64,000 bases of DNA from Flavobacterium sp. SH_e (lineage in GTDB: Bacteria > Bacteroidota > Bacteroidia > Flavobacteriales > Flavobacteriaceae). The stretch is from contig NZ_JAOVZN010000006.1 in the NCBI RefSeq assembly GCF_025717045.1, positions 460,269 to 524,268 on the forward strand. The letters are read 5' to 3'. The position numbers and the translations under genes are program-made. Below, piece by piece: positions 27,006 to 36,126 of this stretch. A model generated the notes under the pieces. That model searched no databases and was not told the origin of the DNA. It worked only from the letters and a program-made list of their open reading frames with translations. Positions within the stretch are counted from its first letter, which is position 1, and every line of letters starts with the position of its first letter.

Positions 27006-28559
27006 TTAACTAGCAACCGCTTTTTTAGGTTTTAAATGATAAGCAACATATAAAGATATTGAAGCCAAGAAAATCCAGAAAACATCAATAAAGAAAATCT
27101 GAATTCTGTTTTGCATAAAAGAAGTCCAAAACCAATTGCCTGAAACAATTCCGTTTGTAATCGGAATCAAGAAACCTAATATACTTCCAGAAATCAAGCA
27201 GAATTTGTTTGTAAACGAATCATTCTTTTTAAGAATAAAGAAGACCGTAAGTATTAACCATCCGCCAAAATAAAGTACAAATAAATTAGATTGACTTAAA
27301 GGATAGAAGATTTTACTTCCAATAAAAGCCAGCGCCGTAATCGGATACATGCTCAAGCAAATAGCCAAATATATACGAACAACAGCGGCGTTGAAACGTC
27401 TTTTCTTTTCTGGCATATTGTTTTTCTGTCTGGCAACTAGCCAAATCATAACTCCAGAAATAATTACAAAACAAGTTATAATTCCTAAAAGGAAGCTTAC
27501 GATTTTTAAAGCATATCCGCCGTAATCACCAAAGTGGATTCTGTAGAGAACATTTTTTACAACATCTAAATAGCTAGTTTGAGAAATTGGATCTTTTTTG
27601 GCAATTATTTTTCCGTCGGCAATTCGGTAAACAATTTTTCCAATTCCAGTAAATTTTTTGTGGCTTAAAAGTTCACCTTCAACCAAAACGTGCATATTTG
27701 CATCGCCATAATTTTGAATGAAAACTCGAGTGATTTCAAAATCAGACCAGTTTTTTTTAGTTTTTGCAACCAGCTCGTCAATATTAAACGGATTTGCCAG
27801 CTTTTTGTTTTCAAATTTATAATCTGGATCAGTATATTCTAGTTCTTTATATAATTTATTTTCATCTCCATTGTATAAAGCCATTACGGCTGGCGCAACA
27901 ATAACAAGTTTAATCATGAAGAAAGCACCTGTAACTGCGTAAACAAATTGAAAAGGCAAACCAATCATCCCTAATGCTGTATGTGCATCTGTCCAAAGTG
28001 TTTTTAGTTTTTCTTTCGGACGGAACATATAAAAGTTAGACACAATTTTATTCCAATGAAGCAAAACTCCTGTTACAATTGCAAACAAGAAAAATAAAGC
28101 TGTAAAACCAGCTAAATAATATCCGTAAGGGTATGGAATTTGCGCTAGAAAGTGCAGACGATATAAAAGTTCGCCCAAAGAGTATGATTCTTCATAAGTA
28201 AAAGATTTGAAGTTTTTAGGGTTTAAATAGAAAAACTGTCCTTCTTTTTGTTTAGCTGGAGCCAAAGTATCTTTAGTTCCTTCCATATAAACGCCAACTC
28301 TTTCTTCTGTCGAAGGTTTAGAAATAGTAATGTTTCTACCGTGCAAAACATATTTCTGATCAAGATGTTTCAGCGCTTTATCATAGTTTAATTGAATTTC
28401 TCTTGTGATTGCTGCAGATTCATTTCTTTCCCAATTGATAATTTCATCTCTAAAAAAAGAAAAAGATCCAGCAAAGAAAATTACAAAAAGAACTACACTG
28501 ATAACAATACCGCTGACAGTATGTGTATGAAAATAGATATTATAATGACGGTTGTTCAT
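27006..28559 (-). CDS. PepSY-associated transmembrane protein, long form
   Basis: A 517-residue inner-membrane protein. The first half resembles its 370-residue neighbour: HTVSGIVISVVLFVIFFAGSFSFFRDEI, a helix near 150, WTDAHTALGMIGLPFQFVYAVTGAFF, and YRIHFGDYGGYALKIVSFLLGIITCFVIISGVMIW. It then has four further helices. This size and topology fit siderophore-linked PepSY proteins with extra C-terminal helices. It lies 5 bp downstream of the DUF3649 gene, which supports one operon with that gene and the DUF3325 gene for iron acquisition. Confidence 0.83.
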   Translation of the reverse strand: MNNRHYNIYFHTHTVSGIVISVVLFVIFFAGSFSFFRDEIINWERNESAAITREIQLNYDKALKHLDQKYVLHGRNITISKPSTEERVGVYMEGTKDTLAPAKQKEGQFFYLNPKNFKSFTYEESYSLGELLYRLHFLAQIPYPYGYYLAGFTALFFLFAIVTGVLLHWNKIVSNFYMFRPKEKLKTLWTDAHTALGMIGLPFQFVYAVTGAFFMIKLVIVAPAVMALYNGDENKLYKELEYTDPDYKFENKKLANPFNIDELVAKTKKNWSDFEITRVFIQNYGDANMHVLVEGELLSHKKFTGIGKIVYRIADGKIIAKKDPISQTSYLDVVKNVLYRIHFGDYGGYALKIVSFLLGIITCFVIISGVMIWLVARQKNNMPEKKRRFNAAVVRIYLAICLSMYPITALAFIGSKIFYPLSQSNLFVLYFGGWLILTVFFILKKNDSFTNKFCLISGSILGFLIPITNGIVSGNWFWTSFMQNRIQIFFIDVFWIFLASISLYVAYHLKPKKAVAS

Positions 28560-28564
28560 AGAAG

Positions 28565-28864
28565 TTATTTCGCCGTGTTATAGGTTTGACCTAGATAGAT
28601 AAAAAGACAAAAGAGTAAAGTTAGGAGAATGTAAATTCCCCAAATTTTCCAGCCACTTTTGGCTAAAAATGCGATTACCATTAGAGCGACCCAAAGAATA
28701 AAACCGCTGAAAGCCATTGTTATAAGTACATCTGCGCGACTAAACCAAGAAGCTAAAGCCAAATGAAAAGTAACAGAAACAAAGTATCCTCCTAAAATTG
28801 CAGCTGTAATTTTAGAAAAACGTGGCCAAAAAGCAGGATTTAAATATTTTGAATTTGCTGGCAT
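28565..28864 (-). CDS. DUF3649 family small membrane protein
   Basis: A 99-residue protein with three hydrophobic segments (ITAAILGGYFVSVTFHLALASW, VLITMAFSGFILWVALMVIAFL and IWGIYILLTLLFCLFIYLG). Length, helix pattern and position between a DUF3325 gene and a PepSY gene fit DUF3649, which accompanies siderophore receptors and PepSY proteins in many bacteria. Its molecular role is not known. It is 21 bp downstream of the DUF3325 gene. Confidence 0.75.
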   Translation of the reverse strand: MPANSKYLNPAFWPRFSKITAAILGGYFVSVTFHLALASWFSRADVLITMAFSGFILWVALMVIAFLAKSGWKIWGIYILLTLLFCLFIYLGQTYNTAK

Positions 28865-28885
28865 ATAATAATTTGAAAAGTGGTG

Positions 28886-29218
28886 TTAATTATAATAAAA
28901 TTCCAATAATGCTATGAATATAAGCAACGCTAGAAGGGCTTTACTGTTTACTTTTTTTAATGGAGTAAGAATGATGATTAAACTTCCAATTGTCATTAGC
29001 TGTATAAAAAACATCAAAGTACCACAACCCAATGATTGTGTAAAGAGCCACATTATATAAGCAGATAATAAAAGACCCAATCCAATAATTTTGGTTTGTT
29101 TGGGATTTTTCTGCATCCATTTTTCAAAACCTAAATCATATGATAAAACAGCTCTTTTTGAGGTATAGTAAAGAGTGTAAAAAGCTAAAAAAACGACAAG
29201 ACTAGCAATTGTTATCAT
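28886..29218 (-). CDS. DUF3325 family small membrane protein
   Basis: A 110-residue protein with an N-terminal helix (IASLVVFLAFYTLYYTSKRA), then QTKIIGLGLLLSAYIMWLF, CGTLMFFIQLMTIGSLIIIL and a final helix. It fits DUF3325, whose members sit in iron-uptake operons beside DUF3649 and PepSY genes; the function is unknown. It is the first gene of the operon and has a good promoter (TTG-N20-TAGATTTG) upstream. Confidence 0.72.
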   Translation of the reverse strand: MITIASLVVFLAFYTLYYTSKRAVLSYDLGFEKWMQKNPKQTKIIGLGLLLSAYIMWLFTQSLGCGTLMFFIQLMTIGSLIIILTPLKKVNSKALLALLIFIALLEFYYN

Positions 29219-29263
29219 GTTCTTTTATAGATTAGAGAAGTTTAAAAATGTTTTTTGATTGTG

Positions 29264-29294
29264 CAAATCTAAGTTATCAAATGAAACAATGCAA
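29264..29294 (-). promoter_or_regulatory. Promoter of the DUF3325-DUF3649-PepSY operon
   Basis: On the minus strand TTG (29294-29292), 20 bp, then TAGATTTG (29271-29264); the leader would be about 40 nt. Confidence 0.6.
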
Positions 29295-29370
29295 GTTATT
29301 CTTATTTATTCTAAATTAATTTCTTAAATATAAGTTTGAAGTTGTGTTAAAGCATAGATTTTAAATAAAA

Positions 29371-29398
29371 AAACCTGTTCAAATAAATGAACAGGTTT
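29371..29398 (-). terminator. Terminator of the sucA-odhB operon
   Basis: Perfect 11-bp stem AAACCTGTTCA / TGAACAGGTTT with a 6-nt loop. On the minus strand it is followed by a T-run, 25 bp after the odhB stop. Confidence 0.9.
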
Positions 29399-29423
29399 AA
29401 TATATAATTGAAAATTATAATGA

Positions 29424-30668
29424 TTACAATTCTAAAGCACGTTTAGCATCGCCATTCATTAATAATTCTACTGGATTTTCTAAAGCTTCTTTTACAGCAA
29501 CTAAGAAACCAACAGACTCACGTCCGTCAATGATTCTGTGATCGTAAGAAAGAGCCACATACATCATTGGGTGAATTTCAACTTTTCCGTTTACAGCAAT
29601 TGGACGCTCGATGATGTTGTGCATTCCTAAGATTCCTGATTGAGGAGGGTTGATGATTGGAGTAGATAACATACTTCCGAAAACTCCACCATTTGTGATT
29701 GTAAAAGTTCCTCCAGTCATATCGTCAACTGTAATTTGACCATCACGAGCTCTTAAAGCTAATCTTTTGATTTCAGCCTCAATTCCACGGAAAGTTAGTA
29801 ATTCAGCATTACGAACAACGGGAACCATTAAACCTTTTGGTCCAGAAACTGCGATAGAGATATCAGCAAAATCGTAAGCGATTTTGTAATCACCATCCAT
29901 CATAGAGTTAACATCTGGATATAATTGTAATGCTCTTGTTACAGCTTTTGTAAAGAATGACATGAATCCTAAACCTAAACCACCATGTTTTGCCTTGAAA
30001 GCATCTTTGTATTCATTACGAATTTGGTTGATTGGAGTCATGTTTACTTCGTTGAAAGTAGTAAGCATAGCAGTTTCATTTTTAGCTGAAACTAATCTTT
30101 CTGCTACTTTACGACGTAACATAGATAATTTTGTACGCTCAGTTCCACGGCTTCCACCAGTTGGAGTTCCCATAGAAGGCACTGCATTTACAGCATCGTC
30201 TTTAGTGATTCTTCCACCTTTACCAGTTCCTGTTACAGAAGCTGGAGCAATATTTTTTTCGTCTAATATTTTTCTTGCTGCTGGAGATGGAGTTCCTGCT
30301 GCATAACTTGTAGCTGCTGGAGCTTGAACTGGCTCTGCTTTTGGAGCTTCAGCTTTTACCTCTGCCTTAGGAGCCTCTGCTTTTGGAGCTTCAGCCGCTG
30401 GAGCTGCCGGTGCGCTTCCTGCTGGTTTAGCAGCATCTGTATCAATTAAACAAACTACAGCACCTACTGCAACTGTATCACCTTCTTCAGCTTTTAGTGT
30501 AATTACACCGCTCATTTCAGCAGGTAATTCAAGAGTAGCTTTATCTGAATCAACTTCAGCAATAGCCTGATCTTTCTCTACATAATCTCCGTCTTTTACT
30601 AACCAAGTTGCAATTTCAACTTCTTTTATTGATTCCCCTGGTGATGGGACTTTCATTTCTAAAATCAT
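29424..30668 (-). CDS. odhB: 2-oxoglutarate dehydrogenase E2, dihydrolipoyllysine succinyltransferase
   Basis: A 414-residue E2 subunit of the TCA-cycle 2-oxoglutarate dehydrogenase complex. It has the N-terminal lipoyl domain with the modified lysine in [13 protein letters not shown], an Ala/Pro/Glu/Lys-rich flexible linker (about 80-120), the E3/E1-binding domain ([15 protein letters not shown]...[10 protein letters not shown]) and the acetyltransferase-type catalytic core ending in [16 protein letters not shown] with the active-site His and Asp. It lies 89 bp downstream of sucA and shares its operon. E3 (lpd) is not in this window. Confidence 0.96.
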   Translation of the reverse strand: MILEMKVPSPGESIKEVEIATWLVKDGDYVEKDQAIAEVDSDKATLELPAEMSGVITLKAEEGDTVAVGAVVCLIDTDAAKPAGSAPAAPAAEAPKAEAPKAEVKAEAPKAEPVQAPAATSYAAGTPSPAARKILDEKNIAPASVTGTGKGGRITKDDAVNAVPSMGTPTGGSRGTERTKLSMLRRKVAERLVSAKNETAMLTTFNEVNMTPINQIRNEYKDAFKAKHGGLGLGFMSFFTKAVTRALQLYPDVNSMMDGDYKIAYDFADISIAVSGPKGLMVPVVRNAELLTFRGIEAEIKRLALRARDGQITVDDMTGGTFTITNGGVFGSMLSTPIINPPQSGILGMHNIIERPIAVNGKVEIHPMMYVALSYDHRIIDGRESVGFLVAVKEALENPVELLMNGDAKRALEL

Positions 30669-30692
30669 CTTTGTTTTGTTTAAGGTTTTATG

Positions 30693-30744
30693 GTTTCAAG
30701 TTTTAGGTTTCAGGCTGTAAAACTTGAAACCTGAAACTTGAAAC
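30693..30744. repeat. GTTTCAAG-word inverted repeat between sucA and odhB
   Basis: The left arm 30693-30714 and right arm 30723-30744 can pair over 22 bp with few mismatches around an 8-nt loop. It is built from alternating GTTTCAAG and GGTTTCAG words, the same vocabulary as the nuoG-nuoF spacer. Confidence 0.7.
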
Positions 30745-30757
30745 TTGGAACATTTTT

Positions 30758-33532
30758 TTATCTAAATAAGTTTTTATCGAATACCATTCTAATTGCATCT
30801 GCGTGACGACGTTTTGCACGTGTGTAACTTCCTGATGCAGGAGCAGAATATGCTTTTAATGAAGCTAATCTCCATTTTACAAGATCAAAGTTCATTAACA
30901 TAAAGCTGTAAGCTCCCATGTTTTTAGGTTCTTCTTGAGCCCAAACATAATCATCAGCGTTTGGATATTTTGCAATGATTTCTTTAATCTGCTCAACTGG
31001 GAAAGGGAATAATTGCTCGATACGAACAACTGCGACATCATTTCTTCCGTTGTTTTCTCTTTCAGCCACAATATCATAGTAGAATTTACCTGTACAGAAT
31101 ACTAAAGTTTTTACTCCTTTTTTATCTACTGTATTGTCATCTATTGTTTCTTGGAAACTTCCGTTTGCTAATTCATCAACTGTCGATACGCATCTTGGGT
31201 CACGTAGTAAACTTTTTGGAGAGAAAACTACCAATGGTTTACGGAAATTCGTTTTCATTTGTCTTCTCAACAAGTGGAAGAAGTTAGCAGGAGTTGTACA
31301 ATCTGCAACATACATATTATGTCTTGCACAAAGCTGTAAATAACGTTCCATTCTTGCAGAAGAGTGTTCAGCTCCTTGTCCTTCATATCCGTGAGGTAAT
31401 AATAAAACAATACCGTTTTGGTTGTTCCATTTATCTTCTCCACAAGAAATATATTGGTCAATCATGATTTGAGCACCGTTAGAGAAATCTCCAAATTGTG
31501 CTTCCCAGATTGTTAAGGCTTTCGGGTTTGCTAATGCATATCCGTAATCAAAACCTAGAACACCATATTCAGATAAAAGAGAGTTGAATACTCCAAAGTT
31601 TCCTTTTTTGTTTTCAATTCCGTTTAATAAAATTACTTCTTCTTCAGAATCTTCAACTTTAACTACAGCATGACGGTGAGAGAAAGTACCACGCTCAACA
31701 TCCTGACCAGAAATACGAACGTCAAATCCTTCTGTTAAAAGAGATCCGTAAGCTAATGCTTCTGCAGTTCCCCAATCAAGTGTATTATTATCGTATCCAA
31801 CTTTTCTGTCCGTAACAATTTTAGTTATCTTGTTGATGAACTTTTTGTCTTCTGGTAAAGTTGAGATCGTGTTGATGATAGAATCTAAACCTTCTTTAGC
31901 AAAAGTAGTATCAACTTTTTGAAGCATTTGTGTATCAGTTACCTGAACAAATCCTTCCCATTCGTTTTTCATGAATGGAGTAATGATAGTTAAATCTTTT
32001 TTACGAGAAGCTTCTAAGTTTTCTTCTAATTGAGATTTGTATTGTTTTTCTAAACCATTTACATAAGAAGCATCGATTACGCCGTCAGATAATAATTTCT
32101 CTGCATAAATGTCTCTTGGGTTTTTATGTTTAGCAATAATTTTATAAAGAACTGGCTGCGTGAAACGAGGCTCATCACCTTCATTATGACCGTATTTTCT
32201 ATATCCTAATAAATCGATAAATACGTCACGTCCAAATTGCATTCTATAGTCTAATGCAAAAGATACAGCATGTACAACAGCTTCAGCATCGTCAGCATTT
32301 ACGTGTAATACTGGAGATAAAGTTACTTTGGCAACGTCTGTACAATAAGTAGAAGAACGAGCATCTAAATAGTTAGTCGTAAATCCAACTTGGTTGTTGA
32401 TTACAATATGGATTGTTCCTCCAGTTTTGTAACCATCTAATTGTGCCATTTGAATGATTTCATAAAGAATACCTTGACCAGCAATTGCGGCATCACCGTG
32501 AACAGCGATTGGTAAAACTTTAGAGAAATCGTCAGCAAAATATTTGTCTTGTTTTGCTCTTGTGATACCTTCAATTACAGCTCCAACCGTTTCTAAGTGA
32601 GAAGGGTTTGGTGCTAAATTGATGTTGATGCTTTTTCCAGATCTTGTTTTTCTGTCGGCAGTAAGACCTAAGTGGTATTTTACGTCACCATCAAAATATT
32701 CTTGATCGTAATCTTTTCCGTCAAATTCACCAAAGATATCCTGAGTAGATTTTCCGAAGATGTTTGCCAAAACGTTCAAACGACCACGGTGAGCCATTCC
32801 CATTACGAATTGTTCAACACCTTTTTCTGCAGCTTGCTCGATTAAAGCATCTAAAGCAGGGATGATAGATTCTCCACCTTCTAATGAGAAACGTTTTTGT
32901 CCAACATATTTAGTATGAAGGAAATTCTCAAAAGAGACAGCTTCGTTTAATTTATTTAAGATTGTTTTCTTTTCTTCTGTAGAGAAAGTTGGCTGATTAA
33001 CATTGACAGCCAATTTATCCTGAATCCATTTTACAACGCCAGGATTTCTAATGTACATATATTCAATACCAATATGCTGGCAGTAAATAGCTTTTAAACG
33101 GTTTACAATATCTTGTAAAGAAGAAGGAGCCATTCCGATTGTCTGTGCAGCATCAAAAACAGTTGAAAGATCAGCTGTAGTTAATCCGAAGTTTTCAATA
33201 TCCAAAGTTGGAGATGAAGTTCTACGGTCACGAACAGGATTTGTTTTCGTGAATAAATGCCCGCGCGTACGGTATCCGTCAATTAATTTAAGAACGTTAA
33301 ATTCTTTCTTTAGTTTTTCAGAAATCTGACTGTAATCTGTGTTATCGCTAGTCACGTACTCAACGATTGTTTGCACCGGATTTTCGTCATTATAAACAGT
33401 TTGTCCAAAGTCAAAACCTTGAAAGAAACTTCTCCAGCTAGGCTCAACGCTGTCTGGGTTTACTAAATATTGATCGTATAATTGTGCAAAAAACTCAGTA
33501 TGCGCTGCGTTTAAAAATGAAAACCTATCCAT
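30758..33532 (-). CDS. sucA: 2-oxoglutarate dehydrogenase E1 component
   Basis: A 924-residue thiamine-diphosphate enzyme that decarboxylates 2-oxoglutarate and succinylates the lipoyl group of E2. It shows the N-terminal E2-binding motif (FFAQLYDQYLVNPDSVEPSWRSFF), MAHRGRLNVL, the ThDP/Mg site around HGDAAIAGQG and NNQVGFTTN, YRKYGHNEGDEPRFTQP and the late SARMERYLQLC. It is the normal length. It starts the operon; a -7 box TACTTTTG lies at 33577-33570. Confidence 0.97.
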   Translation of the reverse strand: MDRFSFLNAAHTEFFAQLYDQYLVNPDSVEPSWRSFFQGFDFGQTVYNDENPVQTIVEYVTSDNTDYSQISEKLKKEFNVLKLIDGYRTRGHLFTKTNPVRDRRTSSPTLDIENFGLTTADLSTVFDAAQTIGMAPSSLQDIVNRLKAIYCQHIGIEYMYIRNPGVVKWIQDKLAVNVNQPTFSTEEKKTILNKLNEAVSFENFLHTKYVGQKRFSLEGGESIIPALDALIEQAAEKGVEQFVMGMAHRGRLNVLANIFGKSTQDIFGEFDGKDYDQEYFDGDVKYHLGLTADRKTRSGKSININLAPNPSHLETVGAVIEGITRAKQDKYFADDFSKVLPIAVHGDAAIAGQGILYEIIQMAQLDGYKTGGTIHIVINNQVGFTTNYLDARSSTYCTDVAKVTLSPVLHVNADDAEAVVHAVSFALDYRMQFGRDVFIDLLGYRKYGHNEGDEPRFTQPVLYKIIAKHKNPRDIYAEKLLSDGVIDASYVNGLEKQYKSQLEENLEASRKKDLTIITPFMKNEWEGFVQVTDTQMLQKVDTTFAKEGLDSIINTISTLPEDKKFINKITKIVTDRKVGYDNNTLDWGTAEALAYGSLLTEGFDVRISGQDVERGTFSHRHAVVKVEDSEEEVILLNGIENKKGNFGVFNSLLSEYGVLGFDYGYALANPKALTIWEAQFGDFSNGAQIMIDQYISCGEDKWNNQNGIVLLLPHGYEGQGAEHSSARMERYLQLCARHNMYVADCTTPANFFHLLRRQMKTNFRKPLVVFSPKSLLRDPRCVSTVDELANGSFQETIDDNTVDKKGVKTLVFCTGKFYYDIVAERENNGRNDVAVVRIEQLFPFPVEQIKEIIAKYPNADDYVWAQEEPKNMGAYSFMLMNFDLVKWRLASLKAYSAPASGSYTRAKRRHADAIRMVFDKNLFR

Positions 33533-33603
33533 AATATGAGTGAATATACTTTTTTGTTATATAGAAAGGCAAAAGTACAACAATCACATTTATTTAAATC
33601 TTT

Positions 33604-33627
33604 TTTTTACGTACTTTTACGTAAAAA
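33604..33627. repeat. Perfect 10-bp inverted repeat TTTTTACGTA / TACGTAAAAA
   Basis: Arms 33604-33613 and 33618-33627 around a CTTT loop, in the 117-bp divergent region between sucA and the outer-membrane-like gene. It could be an operator or a leader hairpin of the latter, whose start is 22 bp away. Confidence 0.6.
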
Positions 33628-33649
33628 TTTGTTAAAATAAACGTTAACT

Positions 33650-34198
33650 ATGAATAAAATTCAATTTTCAATCGATTGCAGATATTTTTTTGTGATTTTG
33701 GCTGTCTTGTTTTCAAGTTATAGTAATGCGCAACAAAAATATGTAATTGACAACAGTAACCATTTTTGGGAAAAAGTTCAATTTGGAGGCGGTTTAGGCC
33801 TCGGGTTTGGTTCAGGATACACCAATGTATCTGTAATGCCAAGCGCTATTTACAATATTAACGAAATTGTTGCAGTCGGTGTTGGATTGCAATTTGGTTA
33901 TTTGTACCAAAGAGATTATTACGAATCGTTTGTTTATGGTGGAAGTTTTATTACGCTTGTAAACCCAATTCCGCAACTGCAATTATCCGCAGAGTTGGAA
34001 CAAGTTAAGGTTGACACTGATTATGAACAATATTACGGCCCAGGTTTTTCCGATTCTTATTGGAACACAGCCTTATATTTAGGGGCAGGTTACAGAACAG
34101 GAAGTGTAACCATAGGAGCTCGTTATGATGTTTTGTACGATCCTAATAAAAGTCTTTACGGTTCTGGATTTATGCCTTTTGTGAGGGTTTATTTCTAA
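33650..34198 (+). CDS. Exported protein, probable small outer-membrane beta-barrel
   Basis: A 182-residue protein with a signal-type N-terminus (hydrophobic YFFVILAVLFSSYSNAQ, cut near NAQ). The mature part has alternating polar/apolar strands with many Gly and aromatic residues (WEKVQFGGGLGLGFGSGYTNVSV, YNINEIVAVGVGLQFGYLYQ, WNTALYLGAGYRTGSVTIGARYDVLYD) and ends in an aromatic residue (PFVRVYF), as is usual for outer-membrane barrels of about eight strands. No enzyme motif is seen. Divergent from sucA with a hairpin between them. The function is unknown. Confidence 0.65.
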   Translation: MNKIQFSIDCRYFFVILAVLFSSYSNAQQKYVIDNSNHFWEKVQFGGGLGLGFGSGYTNVSVMPSAIYNINEIVAVGVGLQFGYLYQRDYYESFVYGGSFITLVNPIPQLQLSAELEQVKVDTDYEQYYGPGFSDSYWNTALYLGAGYRTGSVTIGARYDVLYDPNKSLYGSGFMPFVRVYF

Positions 34199-34206
34199 GT
34201 TGCTAT

Positions 34207-34222
34207 CCCGATAGCTATCGGG
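34207..34222. repeat. 16-bp perfect palindrome CCCGATAGCTATCGGG
   Basis: Lies 9 bp after the stop codon of the barrel-like gene. It has no loop of its own and no clear T-run, but shares the CCCGATA word with the terminator at 21616-21637 and may be a 3'-end element. Confidence 0.6.
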
Positions 34223-34268
34223 ACTGAGAAGCTAAGATTCTAAGTTTTTAATTTCGAAAAATCTTTAA

Positions 34269-34664
34269 ATGAACCAAACTTTATATTCTGATATAACTTT
34301 AAAATATTTAACCCAAAATCATCCTGAATTTTTAGAGAGTATTGATTTTAAAGAAGATCAATCTTTTGATTGTTCTGTTAGAAGTAAAAGTGGAAATAGG
34401 TTTTTATGGATAGCGACTTACAATTTAGAAATAACTATAGGTTTTGAAAATCATAAAAAGGAATGTGATTGGCATTTTCATGTAGGGGCATCAGGGGGAA
34501 ATAAACAAAATGAAGAGCTGAAAGAGCTGACAAAGCAATTAAATGAAATTTTAAATAATCACCAGGTTTTTATCTTGAAAGATGATAAATATATTCCATT
34601 AGATAAAAATGAAGGACTGGCTGTTGCAGAAAATGAAAAGTTGTATGTATGGAATGAAATATAA
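34269..34664 (+). CDS. Hypothetical protein
   Basis: A 131-residue soluble, acidic protein with no signal peptide and no membrane segment; I do not recognise the family. It has an alpha/beta pattern: SDITLKYLTQNHPEFLES at the start, a beta-rich middle (FLWIATYNLEITIGFENHKKECDWHFHVGA) and a helical C-terminal part (NEELKELTKQLNEILNN). The DWHFHVG segment is its most distinctive part. It follows the barrel-like gene by 70 bp on the same strand and converges with the next gene. Confidence 0.7.
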   Translation: MNQTLYSDITLKYLTQNHPEFLESIDFKEDQSFDCSVRSKSGNRFLWIATYNLEITIGFENHKKECDWHFHVGASGGNKQNEELKELTKQLNEILNNHQVFILKDDKYIPLDKNEGLAVAENEKLYVWNEI

Positions 34665-34709
34665 ATATTCAAAAAACTTAGTATCTCAGCATCTTAGCAA
34701 CTTAGAGTC

Positions 34710-35063
34710 TTATTTGTAATAATTTCGAAACCAAACCTTCTGCCATTCTCTTTTTAAAATTAAAAAAGCAACTTGTTCAGCAAGAATAACTAAATCTGAA
34801 CCATCTAGTTGTTTGATTTCGTTTTCTGGAACGTCAATTATATAAAGGAGATTTAAATATTCAGCAAATTTGTACTGAATCATTCTGTAGACTTTTTCGT
34901 GAAGCTGAATCTTTAATTCATCTGGAGAAATGCTTAACGGAAAATCGATTCCTTCATTAGCCAAATTAAAATCCTTATTAATTTGCTCAATAAGATTCAA
35001 ATATAATGTCTCTGCTTGCGCCTGAGCCAACAAAGATTCTGTATTTACTGGTGCTACAAACAT
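34710..35063 (-). CDS. Conserved-type hypothetical protein
   Basis: A 117-residue cytoplasmic protein, mostly alpha-helical by appearance, without recognised domain. It begins MFVAPVNTESLLAQAQAETLYLNLIEQINKD in shortened form and contains DELKIQLHEKVYRMIQYKFAEYLNLLYIIDVPE and a C-terminal ILKREWQKVWFRNYYK. It lies 66 bp downstream of the polyprenyl synthetase gene on the same strand, across a TTTAGATT-word spacer, and may be co-transcribed with it. Confidence 0.75.
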   Translation of the reverse strand: MFVAPVNTESLLAQAQAETLYLNLIEQINKDFNLANEGIDFPLSISPDELKIQLHEKVYRMIQYKFAEYLNLLYIIDVPENEIKQLDGSDLVILAEQVAFLILKREWQKVWFRNYYK

Positions 35064-35110
35064 ATTATTTTAGATTTTAGATTGCTGATTTATGATTGTA
35101 GATTTTTTTC
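35064..35110. repeat. TTTAGATT-word spacer
   Basis: The gap contains TTTTAGATTTTAGATTGCTGAT followed by GATTGTAGATTTT, half of the repeat type seen in the nuoA-nuoB and nuoD-nuoE gaps, without a facing complementary arm. Confidence 0.5.
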
Positions 35111-35129
35111 TGAATACTGATACTGAAAA

Positions 35130-36104
35130 CTAAACTTTACGTCCCATTAAATTTTCTCCGAAAGTTCTCAAAACGTCTTTCTTTTCATTGCTGATTTCCA
35201 TTTTTTCTAACGTATCAAAAGCTTTAAAAGTATACATTTCGATTGCTTCTTGAGTAGCTTTTGATGCTCCAGATTCATTAAAAATAGCCTTAGCAGTTTC
35301 GATTTTTTCTGAATTATCTTCTAATTGTAAAGTAAATAATTGTTCTAATTCTGAAGCTTTTTCTTTAGAAGAAAACTCCAAGGCTTTTAGATATAAATAC
35401 GTTTTTTTGTTCTCAATAATATCGCCTCCAACTTGTTTTCCGAAAGTTTCAGGATCTCCAAAAGCGTCCAGATAATCATCTTGAAGCTGGAAAGCTAAAC
35501 CTAAATTAAGTCCGAAATCATAAATTAAGTCGGCTTCTTTTTCAGAAGTTTTAGCAACTATAGCGCCCATTTTCATGGCTGCTGCAACCAAAACAGCAGT
35601 TTTGTATTCGATCATTTTTAGATATTGAGGAATCGTAACATCTTTACGAGTCTCAAAGTCAACATCCCATTGCTGTCCTTCACAAACTTCAAGAGCTGTT
35701 TTGCTAAATAATTTAGCTAGATCTCTAAAAACAATTGGTTCATATTGCTCAAAATATTGGTAAGCCAAAATAAGCATGGCATCTCCAGACAGGATACCAG
35801 TATTTAGATTCCATTTTTCATGTACAGTAACTTGGCCTCTTCGTAAAGGAGCGTCGTCCATAATATCATCATGAACCAATGAAAAGTTATGAAAGACTTC
35901 AACCGCCATTGCCGCAGGAAGCGCAGTAGTATAATCAGTATCAAAAACTTCGGCAGCCATTAAAGTTAAAACTGGACGAATGCGTTTTCCGCCAAGACCT
36001 AAAATGTATTCTATTGGTTCGTAAAGATTTATAGGTTCTTTATGTATGTTTTGACTTTGTAGATAATTGATAAAAAAATCCTGGTACTGACTTATATCGT
36101 GCAT
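35130..36104 (-). CDS. Polyprenyl synthetase (isoprenyl diphosphate synthase)
   Basis: A 324-residue trans-isoprenyl diphosphate synthase, which joins isopentenyl diphosphate to allylic diphosphates. It has GGKRIRPVLTLMAAEVF, the first Asp-rich motif LVHDDIMDDAPLRRG, and the second, LAFQLQDDYLDAFGD. The phenylalanine five residues before the first motif suggests a C15-C20 product rather than a long menaquinone chain; this is inference. The frame is open to 36155, but a complete promoter (36127-36155) lies inside that extension, so 36104 (MHDISQYQDFF) is the start. Confidence 0.92.
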   Translation of the reverse strand: MHDISQYQDFFINYLQSQNIHKEPINLYEPIEYILGLGGKRIRPVLTLMAAEVFDTDYTTALPAAMAVEVFHNFSLVHDDIMDDAPLRRGQVTVHEKWNLNTGILSGDAMLILAYQYFEQYEPIVFRDLAKLFSKTALEVCEGQQWDVDFETRKDVTIPQYLKMIEYKTAVLVAAAMKMGAIVAKTSEKEADLIYDFGLNLGLAFQLQDDYLDAFGDPETFGKQVGGDIIENKKTYLYLKALEFSSKEKASELEQLFTLQLEDNSEKIETAKAIFNESGASKATQEAIEMYTFKAFDTLEKMEISNEKKDVLRTFGENLMGRKV

Positions 36105-36126
36105 AATGAATTCTGATTTCGAGCCC

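Noticed and set aside
33650..34198. Naming this gene as a 2-oxoglutarate decarboxylase because it is next to sucA
   Set aside because: The protein has a signal peptide and barrel-like strands and no thiamine-diphosphate motif.
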